A stretch of DNA of 64,000 nt from Candidatus Bathyarchaeota archaeon (lineage in GTDB: Archaea > Thermoproteota > Bathyarchaeia > Bathyarchaeales > Bathycorpusculaceae): NCBI GenBank assembly GCA_026014585.1, contig JAOZIA010000024.1, positions 248,001-312,000 on the forward strand, in the 5' to 3' direction. Under the pieces are notes generated by a model. It searched no databases. It was not told the DNA's origin and saw nothing but the letters and a program-made list of their open reading frames with translations. Shown here piece after piece: positions 42,013 to 50,125 of this stretch (its first letter is position 1; each line of letters opens with the position of its first letter). The position numbers were made by a program, and so were the translations under genes.

Positions 42013-43282
42013 GGGATTCACTACTGTTTTGCTAAAAGAACTCAAAGAGTTGATGCGGGACCCAAAAATCCTCATCGGCATGATAGTGCTACCTTTGATA
42101 ATGTTTCCAGTTTTGGGGATGGTTATGGGCTATGCAGTGAGCAGCGCTCAGGAGCAGGCGCAAAAAGCAACTGTGCTTGTTGTGGATAATGATATGGGTA
42201 ACTGGAGTCAAACGTTTATTGGGTATCTTAATCAAACAATGAAAACTGAAGTAATAACCAACACGTCAACACAGGATGTTTTAGACCAGAACCTGCTCAG
42301 CTACTATAATAGCAGTAATTTCATGGAGATTCCAGCAGGGTTTAGTCAAAACATGACCCAGCACATGCGAGGCAACTACGACATTACCGCAACCGTGAAC
42401 ATTTTTAGCACTTTTAGCGGAGGCGGCCTATTTAGTGACATAGGCTCAAGTGGCTTAACAAGCTTTGTAACCTTATTCAACCGCGCGGTTGCTCCAGATG
42501 TTGTCTTAACCGCTCAGTCAACAATTATCAAAGGACAAGTTCAAGAAGGCATCGACCCCGCCATGGTTTCAAGCCTGATGCTATCACAATCCATTGCTTT
42601 GCCCCTAACCATCATGATAATGTTAACTTATGCCATGCAGATAGCCGCGACCAGCGTAGCTATGGAAAAAGAAGAAAAAACTCTAGAAACCTTGCTCACT
42701 GCACCTGTTGATCGCTTTGCGATTTTGATGGGAAAAGTTTCTAGCACAGTAATTGTGGCAGGTGTAGCTTCAGTGGCGGTGCTTATTGGCTACTCTTACA
42801 TGATTGGCTCTATTACTATGGGTGTGCCTATGTCATCAAACATTGACTTGGTGAGTTTGGGCTTAGTGCCATCTCCAGTTGGATACGCGCTTTTGGGGGT
42901 CTCCTTGTTTATGACGCTACTTTCTGCGTTGGCATTGGCGGTTATTATGTCAGCGTTTTCAGAAAATGTTCGTGGTGCACAAGCTTTGGTCGGCTATATT
43001 TACCCGTTAATCTTCATTCCAGCAATGGCACTGATGTATCTGGACATAAACACTCTGCCAATGGCAATTAAGGCACTGTTTTATGCAATCCCTTACAGTC
43101 ACCCAATCATCGCATCTAAAGCAGTCATAATGGGCGACTACACAACAGTAGTACTTGGCATAGTCTATGTAGCAATCTTTACAGTGGTTATAATGTATCT
43201 TGCATCACGGCTCTTTGCAACTGAGAAAATATTGACGGCGAAGCTGAACTTCAAAAAATCAAAAAAGATACCAACCGACTAA
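42005..43282 (+). CDS. ABC-2 type transporter permease
   Basis: A 425-residue permease. It starts with a short cytoplasmic helix (LLKELKELMRDPKILIGMIV), a first membrane helix, a large extracytoplasmic domain of about 160 residues, and five further membrane segments in the C-terminal half (from about residue 200). The conserved EKEEKTLETLLTAPVDRFAI loop, found in NatB-type permeases, is present. The start at 42005 overlaps the ATPase gene by eight bases and follows GGTGG, showing translational coupling. The substrate is not known. Confidence 0.87.
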   Translation: MLKGFTTVLLKELKELMRDPKILIGMIVLPLIMFPVLGMVMGYAVSSAQEQAQKATVLVVDNDMGNWSQTFIGYLNQTMKTEVITNTSTQDVLDQNLLSYYNSSNFMEIPAGFSQNMTQHMRGNYDITATVNIFSTFSGGGLFSDIGSSGLTSFVTLFNRAVAPDVVLTAQSTIIKGQVQEGIDPAMVSSLMLSQSIALPLTIMIMLTYAMQIAATSVAMEKEEKTLETLLTAPVDRFAILMGKVSSTVIVAGVASVAVLIGYSYMIGSITMGVPMSSNIDLVSLGLVPSPVGYALLGVSLFMTLLSALALAVIMSAFSENVRGAQALVGYIYPLIFIPAMALMYLDINTLPMAIKALFYAIPYSHPIIASKAVIMGDYTTVVLGIVYVAIFTVVIMYLASRLFATEKILTAKLNFKKSKKIPTD

Positions 43283-43418
43283 AAGAATACACAAAAAAAG
43301 AAAACAAGACGTCTCGAAACATATTCACTAAATTTAAAAACAGAAATCCTTAATGTTATAAGGGTAAACTGCATTAGTATCATAAAAGCGGGGGAACCTT
43401 TCCATTCGGAAAAATCAG

Positions 43419-44993
43419 ATGATAGCCATCACGCTTATTGCATCAATGGTTACATTAGCAGTGTGCATTCCCCTCGCAAACGCCGCCGAAGAAAGCAACC
43501 AAGGAACATGGAGCACTATGACACCTATGTCAACTGCAAGAAGTGGACTGGGCGTGGTTTCAGTTTTAGGAAAAATCTATGCCATAGGCGGCTCAAATGA
43601 CCTACAAGTTCTAGGCACTACAGAAGAATACAACCCTTCCACTAACAATTGGACAACCAAAACCGCAATGCCGACTCCGAGAAACGGCTTTGCCATAGCG
43701 GTTTATCAAAACAAAATCTACGTTTTCGGTGGAAGCACAGGAACAGGGTCTACTTTTACAGCAAACACGGAAGTGTATGACCCAATAACTAACACGTGGG
43801 AGCAGAAACGTTCCATGAGTATTCCACGTGCAGACTTGTCCGCATGCGTTGTAGGCGACAAGATTTACCTAATCGGCGGAAGAAACTACACAAACACAAG
43901 CCCCTATTACTGCCAAACAAACATAAACGAAGTCTACGACCCCCAAACTGACACATGGTCAAAAGAAACAAGCATTCCAATCGCCGTCCAAGGATATGCT
44001 TCTGCAGTAATGAATGATAAAATCTACATTATGGGCGGCGTTAGAGATGGACAAAGCGGCAACTCAGAAATTTTAAATTACAACCAAGTTTACAATACAC
44101 AAACCCAACACTGGAGCACCGCAGCTAACCTACCCACAATCAACAGTTACGGAGGCTGCGCAGTAACCAGCGGAAACATGGCACCAGCAAAAATCCATCT
44201 TATTGGCGGATGTACCACTACAGGTTTTGAAAATAAAACTCAAACCTATGACCCCCAAACAAACACTTGGAGCACTGATGCAGAAATGCCAAGTGCAAGA
44301 GCATATTTTGGTCTTGCAGTGAGTAATGATGTTTTGTATGCGGTGGGCGGATTTGACGGGGAAAAATGCTTGTCAACAAATGAGAAATTCAATCCTGCAG
44401 GTTATGGCGAAGTTGCGCCAAAAATTGAAATTTTAACTCCTGAAAACAAGACGTACAGAGAAGTTAGCATTTCATACATAACTAGCAGGTCCACGGATTG
44501 GGTGGGTTATAGGTTAGATAATGGTCCCTTGGTTACGATGACTGGGGAAACCGCGCTACACAACGTAGAAAGCGGGTCGCACTCAATAAGAGTTTACGCT
44601 AATGATTCGTTGGGAAACATGGGTGTTTCAAACATAGTGTACTTCACCATTGACACACAAGGTCCACAAATAACCGTTTTCAATCCTCAAAACATAACCT
44701 ACAATTCAGCAAATATTCAAGTCACATTTACAGTTAACGAAAATAGCACATGGACATACAGCCTAGACGGAAAAGACCCAGTTCCAATAATCGGAAACAT
44801 CACACTACCAGGCATGCCACAAGGACAGCATCACCTGACAATTTATGCAATCGACCAACTGGGCAATACTTCCGAAGAAACCATTTACTTCACAATTTAT
44901 GCTTTCCCATTGTTCTGGATTGTAGGTTCCACAGCAATAATAACAATCATTTTAGCTGGAAGCTACTTAGCGTTTAAAAGAAATAAAAACTAA
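43419..44993 (+). CDS. Kelch-repeat surface protein with C-terminal Ig-like domains and anchor
   Basis: A 524-residue exported protein. After the signal sequence (AITLIASMVTLAVCIPLANA) come about six Kelch repeats, each with a GG pair and a distant Trp (YAIGGSNDL, VFGGSTGTG, LIGGRNYTN, IMGGVRDGQ, LIGGCTTTG, VGGFDGEK), forming a propeller. Two Ig-like domains follow (about 335-415 and 417-490; YRLDNGPLVTMTGET and YSLDGKDPVPIIG), then a transmembrane helix (about 497-517) and KRNKN. No ATG-type start exists upstream for the usual basic n-region; an ATT after GGGGG at 43404 would supply IRKNQM, a speculative alternative. Confidence 0.8.
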   Translation: MIAITLIASMVTLAVCIPLANAAEESNQGTWSTMTPMSTARSGLGVVSVLGKIYAIGGSNDLQVLGTTEEYNPSTNNWTTKTAMPTPRNGFAIAVYQNKIYVFGGSTGTGSTFTANTEVYDPITNTWEQKRSMSIPRADLSACVVGDKIYLIGGRNYTNTSPYYCQTNINEVYDPQTDTWSKETSIPIAVQGYASAVMNDKIYIMGGVRDGQSGNSEILNYNQVYNTQTQHWSTAANLPTINSYGGCAVTSGNMAPAKIHLIGGCTTTGFENKTQTYDPQTNTWSTDAEMPSARAYFGLAVSNDVLYAVGGFDGEKCLSTNEKFNPAGYGEVAPKIEILTPENKTYREVSISYITSRSTDWVGYRLDNGPLVTMTGETALHNVESGSHSIRVYANDSLGNMGVSNIVYFTIDTQGPQITVFNPQNITYNSANIQVTFTVNENSTWTYSLDGKDPVPIIGNITLPGMPQGQHHLTIYAIDQLGNTSEETIYFTIYAFPLFWIVGSTAIITIILAGSYLAFKRNKN

Positions 44994-45009
44994 TCAGATG
45001 AGGAAAAAC

Positions 45010-45267
45010 ATGGGTTACATTTTGGATTGTCAAGCAGGTGAAACAGAAGGTTATTCATGTCGGCTTTTGGTTGCAGACCGCACGTTTTACATAAAAATTT
45101 TCGCTGACCCCACAAAACAGGCGCAGTATGTTTCATGCAATCCAGAGGGCAAAATGGAGAAGGATATTTCCCAGACAGAGTTTGAGTTGTGGCTAAACAT
45201 TTTGGTGGACAACTCCAAAGAAATAGAGGAAATCAAAAGTAAACTTAAAACAATAAAAAAATATTGA
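45010..45267 (+). CDS. Small hypothetical protein (85 aa)
   Basis: An 85-residue protein of unknown family starting MGYILDCQAGETEGYSCRLL, with beta-like segments (ADRTFYIKIFADP, QYVSCNP) and a C-terminal helix (FELWLNILVDNSKEIEEIKS) ending in Lys-rich sequence. The ATG at 45010 is chosen because GATGAGG lies six bases upstream; an ATG at 44998 would overlap that site. It lies between the Kelch gene and the DUF362 gene on the same strand and may be cotranscribed. Confidence 0.6.
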   Translation: MGYILDCQAGETEGYSCRLLVADRTFYIKIFADPTKQAQYVSCNPEGKMEKDISQTEFELWLNILVDNSKEIEEIKSKLKTIKKY

Positions 45268-45349
45268 GCAGTTGTTCATAGTTTTCTGTTTTTTTGACTC
45301 TAACATTTATATTGCCACTAGAATATTGATTTTTGCGGTGAACGAGAAG

Positions 45350-46375
45350 GTGACAGTACATTTTGTTTCTTGGGACACCAACAAAAACCTCATGGAAGAA
45401 GCAAACAAGCTGTATGATGCAGCTAAAACTTTTGATTACATCAACAAAGGTGACTTAGTCGCTGTTAAACTGCATGTTGGTGAACTAGGCAATCCCTACT
45501 ATATTCAACCATTTTTTGTCCACGATATCATACGCAGAGTCAAAGAGGCAGGCGGCAAACCCTTCCTAACCGATTCAAACACGTACTATTTAGCCCAAAG
45601 AAACAACGCATACGACCACATGATAACCGCGCAAACTAACGGTTTTAGCATGGCACCCTTCATTGTGGCAGACGGCTTAAAAAGTGAAAACTACCGCACC
45701 ATAAAAACCAAAGGCATACTGCAAAAAATCGAGGTTTCAGGAGCCATCGCAGAAGCAGACGCCATGATAGTAATCACCCACACCAAAGGGCATGAACTGT
45801 GCGGTTTTGGGGGAGCAATAAAAAATCTGGGCATGGGCTGCACCCCAAAAGCAGGCAAACTCCGTCAGCACCGAGTTGTCGGCTTAGAAATTGACCAAAC
45901 CAAATGCATAGGATGTGGAAAATGCAAAGAAGTTTGCCCTATGGATTTACCTGAAATCATTGAAGGAAAAGCAAGAAACACTTCGCCAGTGTGCATGCGT
46001 TGCCCCGTGTGTAATGCTATTTGCCCAATAGGTGCTATAAGATTTGTTCATAAAGAAAATCTTCTCAAAGCGGTAGCATCAGCGGCGTATGGTGTGCTAT
46101 CCACGTTTAAACCTGAAAAAGTATCCTACGTGAATTTTGCAAAAAATATTACACCTTATTGTGATTGCCTGCCGAATCCGGGTAAAATTATGATGCCAGA
46201 TGTTGGCATTTTTGCAGGGGATTCACCTGTGTCGGTTGATGCAGCGTTTCTGGGCAGCGTGAATTATCGGCGATTTAATGAGGCGTATCATGTGGATTGC
46301 ATGATGCAGGTTAAAGAGGCTAAGATTTTGGGTATTAATGGGGAATTGAAGCCTAAAATTGAAAAGATTAGTTGA
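45350..46375 (+). CDS. DUF362 protein with ferredoxin-type 4Fe-4S domain
   Basis: A 341-residue protein combining a DUF362 domain (VAVKLHVGELGNPYYIQPFF, PFLTDSNTYYLAQRNNA, IVITHTKGHELCGFGGAIKN, DVGIFAGDSPVSVDAAFL) with an inserted pair of 4Fe-4S motifs: CIGCGKCKEVCP and CMRCPVCNAICP. It is probably a cytoplasmic iron-sulfur protein related to corrinoid or quinone metabolism; the reaction is not known. GTG 45350 is preferred since GGTGA lies eight bases ahead; GTG 45338 is an alternative. TATA-like CATTTATATTG lies at 45303-45313. Confidence 0.83.
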   Translation: MTVHFVSWDTNKNLMEEANKLYDAAKTFDYINKGDLVAVKLHVGELGNPYYIQPFFVHDIIRRVKEAGGKPFLTDSNTYYLAQRNNAYDHMITAQTNGFSMAPFIVADGLKSENYRTIKTKGILQKIEVSGAIAEADAMIVITHTKGHELCGFGGAIKNLGMGCTPKAGKLRQHRVVGLEIDQTKCIGCGKCKEVCPMDLPEIIEGKARNTSPVCMRCPVCNAICPIGAIRFVHKENLLKAVASAAYGVLSTFKPEKVSYVNFAKNITPYCDCLPNPGKIMMPDVGIFAGDSPVSVDAAFLGSVNYRRFNEAYHVDCMMQVKEAKILGINGELKPKIEKIS

Positions 46376-46436
46376 TTGAGCCTGTTTTTTATTTTTTTTT
46401 GTTTTTGTTGGTACAGATTACACAATTTTTAAATAA

Positions 46437-46460
46437 TTGTAAATAAGTAACTATTTACAA
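46437..46460. promoter_or_regulatory. Perfect 9+9-bp inverted repeat at promoter of the HTH-membrane operon
   Basis: TTGTAAATA and TATTTACAA are exact inverted repeats around a 6-base spacer. They lie directly downstream of the TATA-like TTTTTAAATAA (46426-46436) and end 10 bases before the start codon of the HTH gene, an ideal repressor position. Confidence 0.65.
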
Positions 46461-46470
46461 GGATGTTGTA

Positions 46471-46953
46471 ATGCGAGCAAACTGCACACTATCATCACCC
46501 CTAAGCCAAAAACAAAAAACCATCTGGTCAATGATAAACAAAGGCCTAACCATAAATGCAATCGCAGAAAAACTCCACACCACCCGGCAATTCGTAAACC
46601 AAACCAAACTATCCGCAGAATCCCGACTATCCACAACACTACTAGACGTAGCCCAAGCAAACGACCTACAAGTCACCAAACTCTACCCCCAACAAGGCAT
46701 ACTCCTCGCCTACCACCCAGCCATAAAACGTAAAGCCATCCTCACCTACAGCACCAACTACGGCATAAAAGTCTGGTACTGGCACGACAACCCCGAAGAA
46801 GTAACAGACCCCACCTTCCTAAACCAAATACGCCAATACCTACTCGACATAGCCAAAGAGCGAGGCGTAGAAATCGAGGGCGCCGACAAAATCCACCCTG
46901 CCAAGCTAGCCCATCAAATATTTTCCAAACTTGTTCCGGAGTTGAAAGCATGA
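46471..46953 (+). CDS. HTH protein heading the membrane-protein operon
   Basis: A 160-residue protein with an N-terminal helix-turn-helix (about residues 10-45: SQKQKTIWSMINKGLTINAI, LHTTRQFVNQTK) like those of sigma-70 region 4 or LuxR-type regulators, and a C-terminal alpha/beta region (KRKAILTYSTNYGIKVWYWH and the helix FLNQIRQYLLDIAKERGVEI). No known ligand domain is recognised. The ATG follows AGGATG. It is the first of six genes linked by 4- to 16-base overlaps, and the inverted repeat at its promoter suggests it represses its own operon. Coding-strand composition is very A/C-rich. Confidence 0.7.
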   Translation: MRANCTLSSPLSQKQKTIWSMINKGLTINAIAEKLHTTRQFVNQTKLSAESRLSTTLLDVAQANDLQVTKLYPQQGILLAYHPAIKRKAILTYSTNYGIKVWYWHDNPEEVTDPTFLNQIRQYLLDIAKERGVEIEGADKIHPAKLAHQIFSKLVPELKA

Positions 46954-47558
46954 CTGCGAAAAGAAGTTTAGAAAATAGACTAAGAGGCTGGATGCCAAAA
47001 GAATCATTCTCAATTTGTACACCAGCCAACATCAGTGCTGAACCCAGTCAGCAACCCGTAGTAATTCCGTCAGGGGTTACTTTAAACGCCATAACTGTGG
47101 CTGGCGTCAGCGCAGTTGTCTATATAGCCCTCGCAACAGTTTTTATAGGAAAATTTGGGCCAACACAGATTCACATAATGCCTGAAATCGCTTGGATAAT
47201 TGTGGGAGTAGCAGTTGGAATACTTTCCAACTACATGTTCACTCAAAGCCAGCTTTGCCGACTTTCAAGAAGTTATAGAATTGAAGGACCAAACAAAAAA
47301 GAACTTCTTCTCCTTATTGCGCCTTTGTTAACAATATGGGCATCTTCATTCCTTTTTAATTCTTCATTTTTTAATGCAACACAAGCTCTAAATTTATCAT
47401 TACTTTCTGCGTACATGGCTCTAGTACCGCATATGCCCATTAGATTTTGGATGTTTCATTCATATGAAAAAAAGGAAAACATGAGACTAATGCAAGATTG
47501 GATACAAATAGGAACAATAGCAATCCCAAAACCCCCAAATCCAGAAGTGAAAGCATGA
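46950..47558 (+). CDS. Small membrane protein A with N-terminal RGW-x-P motif
   Basis: A 202-residue membrane protein. It opens with SLENRLRGWMPKE (residues 6-18), a motif shared with three other genes of the operon. About four transmembrane helices follow (about 50-70, 78-98, 115-135, 140-160), with a cytoplasmic C-terminal tail. It overlaps the HTH gene by 4 bases (ATGA). The family is not recognised. The shared motif is a probable interaction element or amphipathic helix. Confidence 0.65.
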   Translation: MTAKRSLENRLRGWMPKESFSICTPANISAEPSQQPVVIPSGVTLNAITVAGVSAVVYIALATVFIGKFGPTQIHIMPEIAWIIVGVAVGILSNYMFTQSQLCRLSRSYRIEGPNKKELLLLIAPLLTIWASSFLFNSSFFNATQALNLSLLSAYMALVPHMPIRFWMFHSYEKKENMRLMQDWIQIGTIAIPKPPNPEVKA

Positions 47559-47857
47559 AAAACAAGCAGAATACAAAACAACAGAGCAGAGGTTGGGTGC
47601 CTGAAGAGCTGAAAATATCAAGTCTTCAACAAACAAAAAACCCTAAAATACCCATAACGGGTGTTCGATTGGGGCTTTTGATTTTTGCGATGGGTTTTGC
47701 AGGTGCATTCTTAGGCGGGTTAGATACCGCTTTAGGTTTAGGACTACTCTCAGGAGTAGATCCGCACGTTTTTGTTATACTTTTAGTTGTCTGCATAACG
47801 GTTGTAGCAATCACAGTAATTTTGAGCCACAACAAGAAAAGGAACACTAAAACATGA
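47555..47857 (+). CDS. Small membrane protein B with N-terminal RGW-x-P motif
   Basis: A 100-residue membrane protein with N-terminal KQQSRGWVPEELK, a shortened form of the operon's motif, and two transmembrane helices (about 38-58, VRLGLLIFAMGFAGAFLGGL, and 70-90, VFVILLVVCITVVAITVIL), ending with basic HNKKRNTKT. It overlaps the previous gene by 4 bases. Function unknown. Confidence 0.6.
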   Translation: MKNKQNTKQQSRGWVPEELKISSLQQTKNPKIPITGVRLGLLIFAMGFAGAFLGGLDTALGLGLLSGVDPHVFVILLVVCITVVAITVILSHNKKRNTKT

Positions 47858-48351
47858 ACACTCTAAAATCACTGGAAAATCGTCTCAGAGGCTGGATTCC
47901 ACAGGAACCTAACTGTACAAACCATTTCCCAGCCCAAGCCAACCCGAAGCAAAGAAACTACACCCCATACATTGCTAGTTTCTTGGCGGTTTATGCTGCT
48001 GTATTTCTGTCCATGGGGGCAATGCACCTGTTAGGTTTGGGGGCTTATGATTCCTTTGCAGCGGGCATATCGGGGGCGTTGGCATTCATTGCAGTCACCA
48101 TCTTTTTAAATAGATCACATAACCAAAGCATGCCCATCACGGAAACGCAAAAAAGAGCAGCCAAAAGAATTGCCATCGTAAACGTGGGGATGGTTGTGGT
48201 TTTGTTGGGAACGTATTTGTGGGTTAACCCAAACATTGCAAACAGCACGGTCACGTTGGGCTTGTGGATTGCTCTTTTGTTTGCGTGTTTTTTAGTTAAC
48301 AATTTGCTGGCTCGGAACTTCAAGAAACAAACACTAATGGAGATAACATGA
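47854..48351 (+). CDS. Small membrane protein C with N-terminal RGW-x-P motif
   Basis: A 165-residue membrane protein beginning MNTLKSLENRLRGWIPQEP, nearly the same N-terminus as protein A. Four transmembrane helices are predicted (about 38-58, 64-84, 108-128, 132-152). The linker after the motif is Pro/Asn-rich. It overlaps its neighbours by 4 bases on each side. Function unknown. Confidence 0.63.
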   Translation: MNTLKSLENRLRGWIPQEPNCTNHFPAQANPKQRNYTPYIASFLAVYAAVFLSMGAMHLLGLGAYDSFAAGISGALAFIAVTIFLNRSHNQSMPITETQKRAAKRIAIVNVGMVVVLLGTYLWVNPNIANSTVTLGLWIALLFACFLVNNLLARNFKKQTLMEIT

Positions 48352-48668
48352 TGAATCCAAAAAATCGCTTACAGAATCACTTAAGAGGGTGGCTTCCCAA
48401 AGAACCAACACTTCAAACCAGTCAAGCACCCATTAACCCAAAAAACACACCCATGATTCAATGGACTGCAAAGGCGTTAGTTATTGGTGCAGTGTTAAGT
48501 GCAACGTTTTTAGTTCTTGGAGAAACTACAGGTTTAACAGGTGTGGGTAGGTATCTTTGGTATGCAACGGTGGAGGGCACAGTCTGGGGTATAGTGGCGG
48601 CGGTTCCTTTTCTGGTTAAACGCAAAACATGCTCACAGAAGGAAGAAACAAAATGGATAGACCAGTAA
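48348..48668 (+). CDS. Small membrane protein D with N-terminal RGW-x-P motif
   Basis: A 106-residue membrane protein beginning PKNRLQNHLRGWLPKEP, then an Asn/Pro linker and two transmembrane helices (about 42-60 and 72-90), ending with Lys/Cys/Glu-rich tail residues. It overlaps protein C by 4 bases and protein E by 16. Function unknown. Confidence 0.6.
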   Translation: MMNPKNRLQNHLRGWLPKEPTLQTSQAPINPKNTPMIQWTAKALVIGAVLSATFLVLGETTGLTGVGRYLWYATVEGTVWGIVAAVPFLVKRKTCSQKEETKWIDQ

Positions 48669-49063
48669 AATCTAAATTTCCAAGAGGTGGAATAGTGATT
48701 TTCACCCTTTTCACAATTATCTCTGTTTGCTACCTCTTTGAGGGTAACGTTTTAGGTTTTGCTTTCCTTTGGTTCTCATGTATACTGGGCGTCTCTGCTT
48801 TGCTTGATATTTTGGTTTCATTTGACAGAGAATTTAACATCAAACTTTCCATGGGACTACTGGTTGCAGTCATCAGTTTAGGCGGCATACTTGTTAATGT
48901 GTACGTGTTTTCGGTTCCCGCCAACTTTTACGTCCGAATCTTTTCAGTAATTATGCTTGTACTGACAAATGCACCCTTGTTGGTTGCTGTAGCTGCTTAT
49001 GCATTGGACAAAAAAGAATTATCCAAGAAACTCATAGACAAATTCACTCTACGAGGACACTAA
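48653..49063 (+). CDS. Small membrane protein E, last gene of the operon
   Basis: A 136-residue membrane protein with four predicted helices (about 15-33, 37-57, 64-84, 92-115) and a Lys-rich C-terminus. The RGW-x-P motif is absent; the N-terminus instead has KFPRGG. The ATG at 48653 overlaps protein D and follows GGAAGAAACAAA. Its end overlaps the convergent DedA gene by 15 bases. Function unknown. Confidence 0.58.
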   Translation: MDRPVKSKFPRGGIVIFTLFTIISVCYLFEGNVLGFAFLWFSCILGVSALLDILVSFDREFNIKLSMGLLVAVISLGGILVNVYVFSVPANFYVRIFSVIMLVLTNAPLLVAVAAYALDKKELSKKLIDKFTLRGH

Positions 49064-49867
49064 CCTCTCAGAATCCCCCTTCAGCCCCAACATTTTTTGC
49101 GTATCTACCCAGTTTTTTCTTTTCCAAACCAAATACGCAACAAACAAAACCACAGCAACGACAACAACAGCAATTAACACGTAATGCAGCACACCAGCAA
49201 CTGCAGTCCAGTTCTGCCCCAAATAGTAACCCACGTAAATAAGCAAACTATTCCATAACAAGCAACCTGCAGCAGTATAAATCAGAAACTTAGGCATGGA
49301 CATTTTCACCGCGCCTGCAGGAAAAGAAATCAAAGTCCTTACACCCGGCACTAAGCGACCTATGAAAACCATTATTGACCCCCGTTTATTGAACCAGCAC
49401 GCAGCAGTTTCAAGTTGACTGGGGGAGAAGATAGTTTTGCCAAGGAGTTTGTATTTCAAAAGAAGATGCACACCCTTAAGCCCAATGTAGTAATCAATCA
49501 GTGAACCTACAACGCCAGCTATAGTGGATACCAGCACTGTTAATAAGAAACCAAGCTGACCTGTGGACACAAGACAGCCTGCAAAGGGAAGAATAACTTC
49601 GCTGGGAATAGGCAAACTGCTGGATTCAAGAAGCATCAAAACAAAAACACCCACGTATCCCCATGAGCCAATGGTTGCGGTAACGTTGTGGGTGAATGAA
49701 AAGATGGCGCCAATTACAGGCTCACTTGTTAAAGGGGTACCTTCAACCAGAACGTCTTGAACAATTTCAAACAGCATGTAGGTAGCAAGAGCCAAAGCTA
49801 AAACAGTGATAATTATGAGTGGAGCTTTTCGCCGTTTGTTTGGTATGGGAGTTACCACGTACCTCAT
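49049..49867 (-). CDS. DedA-family membrane protein
   Basis: A 272-residue DedA/SNARE-associated membrane protein, a family linked to lipid scrambling and membrane homeostasis. The family motif is clear: LESSSLPIPSEVILPFAG (amphipathic re-entrant segment with E and PxPxE) and the second conserved region FIGRLVPGVRTLISFPAGAVKMS containing the essential Arg residues, plus GSLIDYYIGLKG. About five membrane segments are visible. The ATG sits about 25 bases below a TTTAAAC TATA box, so the transcript is probably leaderless. It converges with the membrane operon. Confidence 0.88.
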   Translation of the reverse strand: MRYVVTPIPNKRRKAPLIIITVLALALATYMLFEIVQDVLVEGTPLTSEPVIGAIFSFTHNVTATIGSWGYVGVFVLMLLESSSLPIPSEVILPFAGCLVSTGQLGFLLTVLVSTIAGVVGSLIDYYIGLKGVHLLLKYKLLGKTIFSPSQLETAACWFNKRGSIMVFIGRLVPGVRTLISFPAGAVKMSMPKFLIYTAAGCLLWNSLLIYVGYYLGQNWTAVAGVLHYVLIAVVVVAVVLFVAYLVWKRKNWVDTQKMLGLKGDSERLVSS

Positions 49868-50025
49868 GAGAATGTGGCATTTTTAGTTTAAAGCCCTTTT
49901 GTATAACCCCAAAAAAGTTAAACGAAAAAAAGTTGAGATGTCTATAGCACGGTTGGAGGTTTTTTTCTTGAGCGTTAATTTGGGATTCAACAAAACAATG
50001 CAGCTATTGGTGTTTAATAAAGCGA

Positions 50026-50043
50026 AAATAAAACGTTTTATTT
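50026..50043. promoter_or_regulatory. Perfect 18-bp palindrome upstream of the MEDS histidine kinase
   Basis: AAATAAAACGTTTTATTT equals its reverse complement. It lies 82 bases before the kinase start, within an AT-rich stretch that also holds TATTTAAAAAATTAAATA, so the dyad may be an operator next to the promoter. Confidence 0.5.
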
Positions 50044-50125
50044 AAAAAATTAAATAGGAAAATAAATTTTTTTATTCAAAACATTTTTCTTACTTGACAC
50101 CTTAAAATTAGGGAAAGGGAACAGG

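Noticed and set aside
43404-43418. ATT start for the Kelch protein
   Set aside because: It would add a basic n-region behind GGGGG, but the ATG at 43419 gives an acceptable hydrophobic signal and no other evidence supports ATT.
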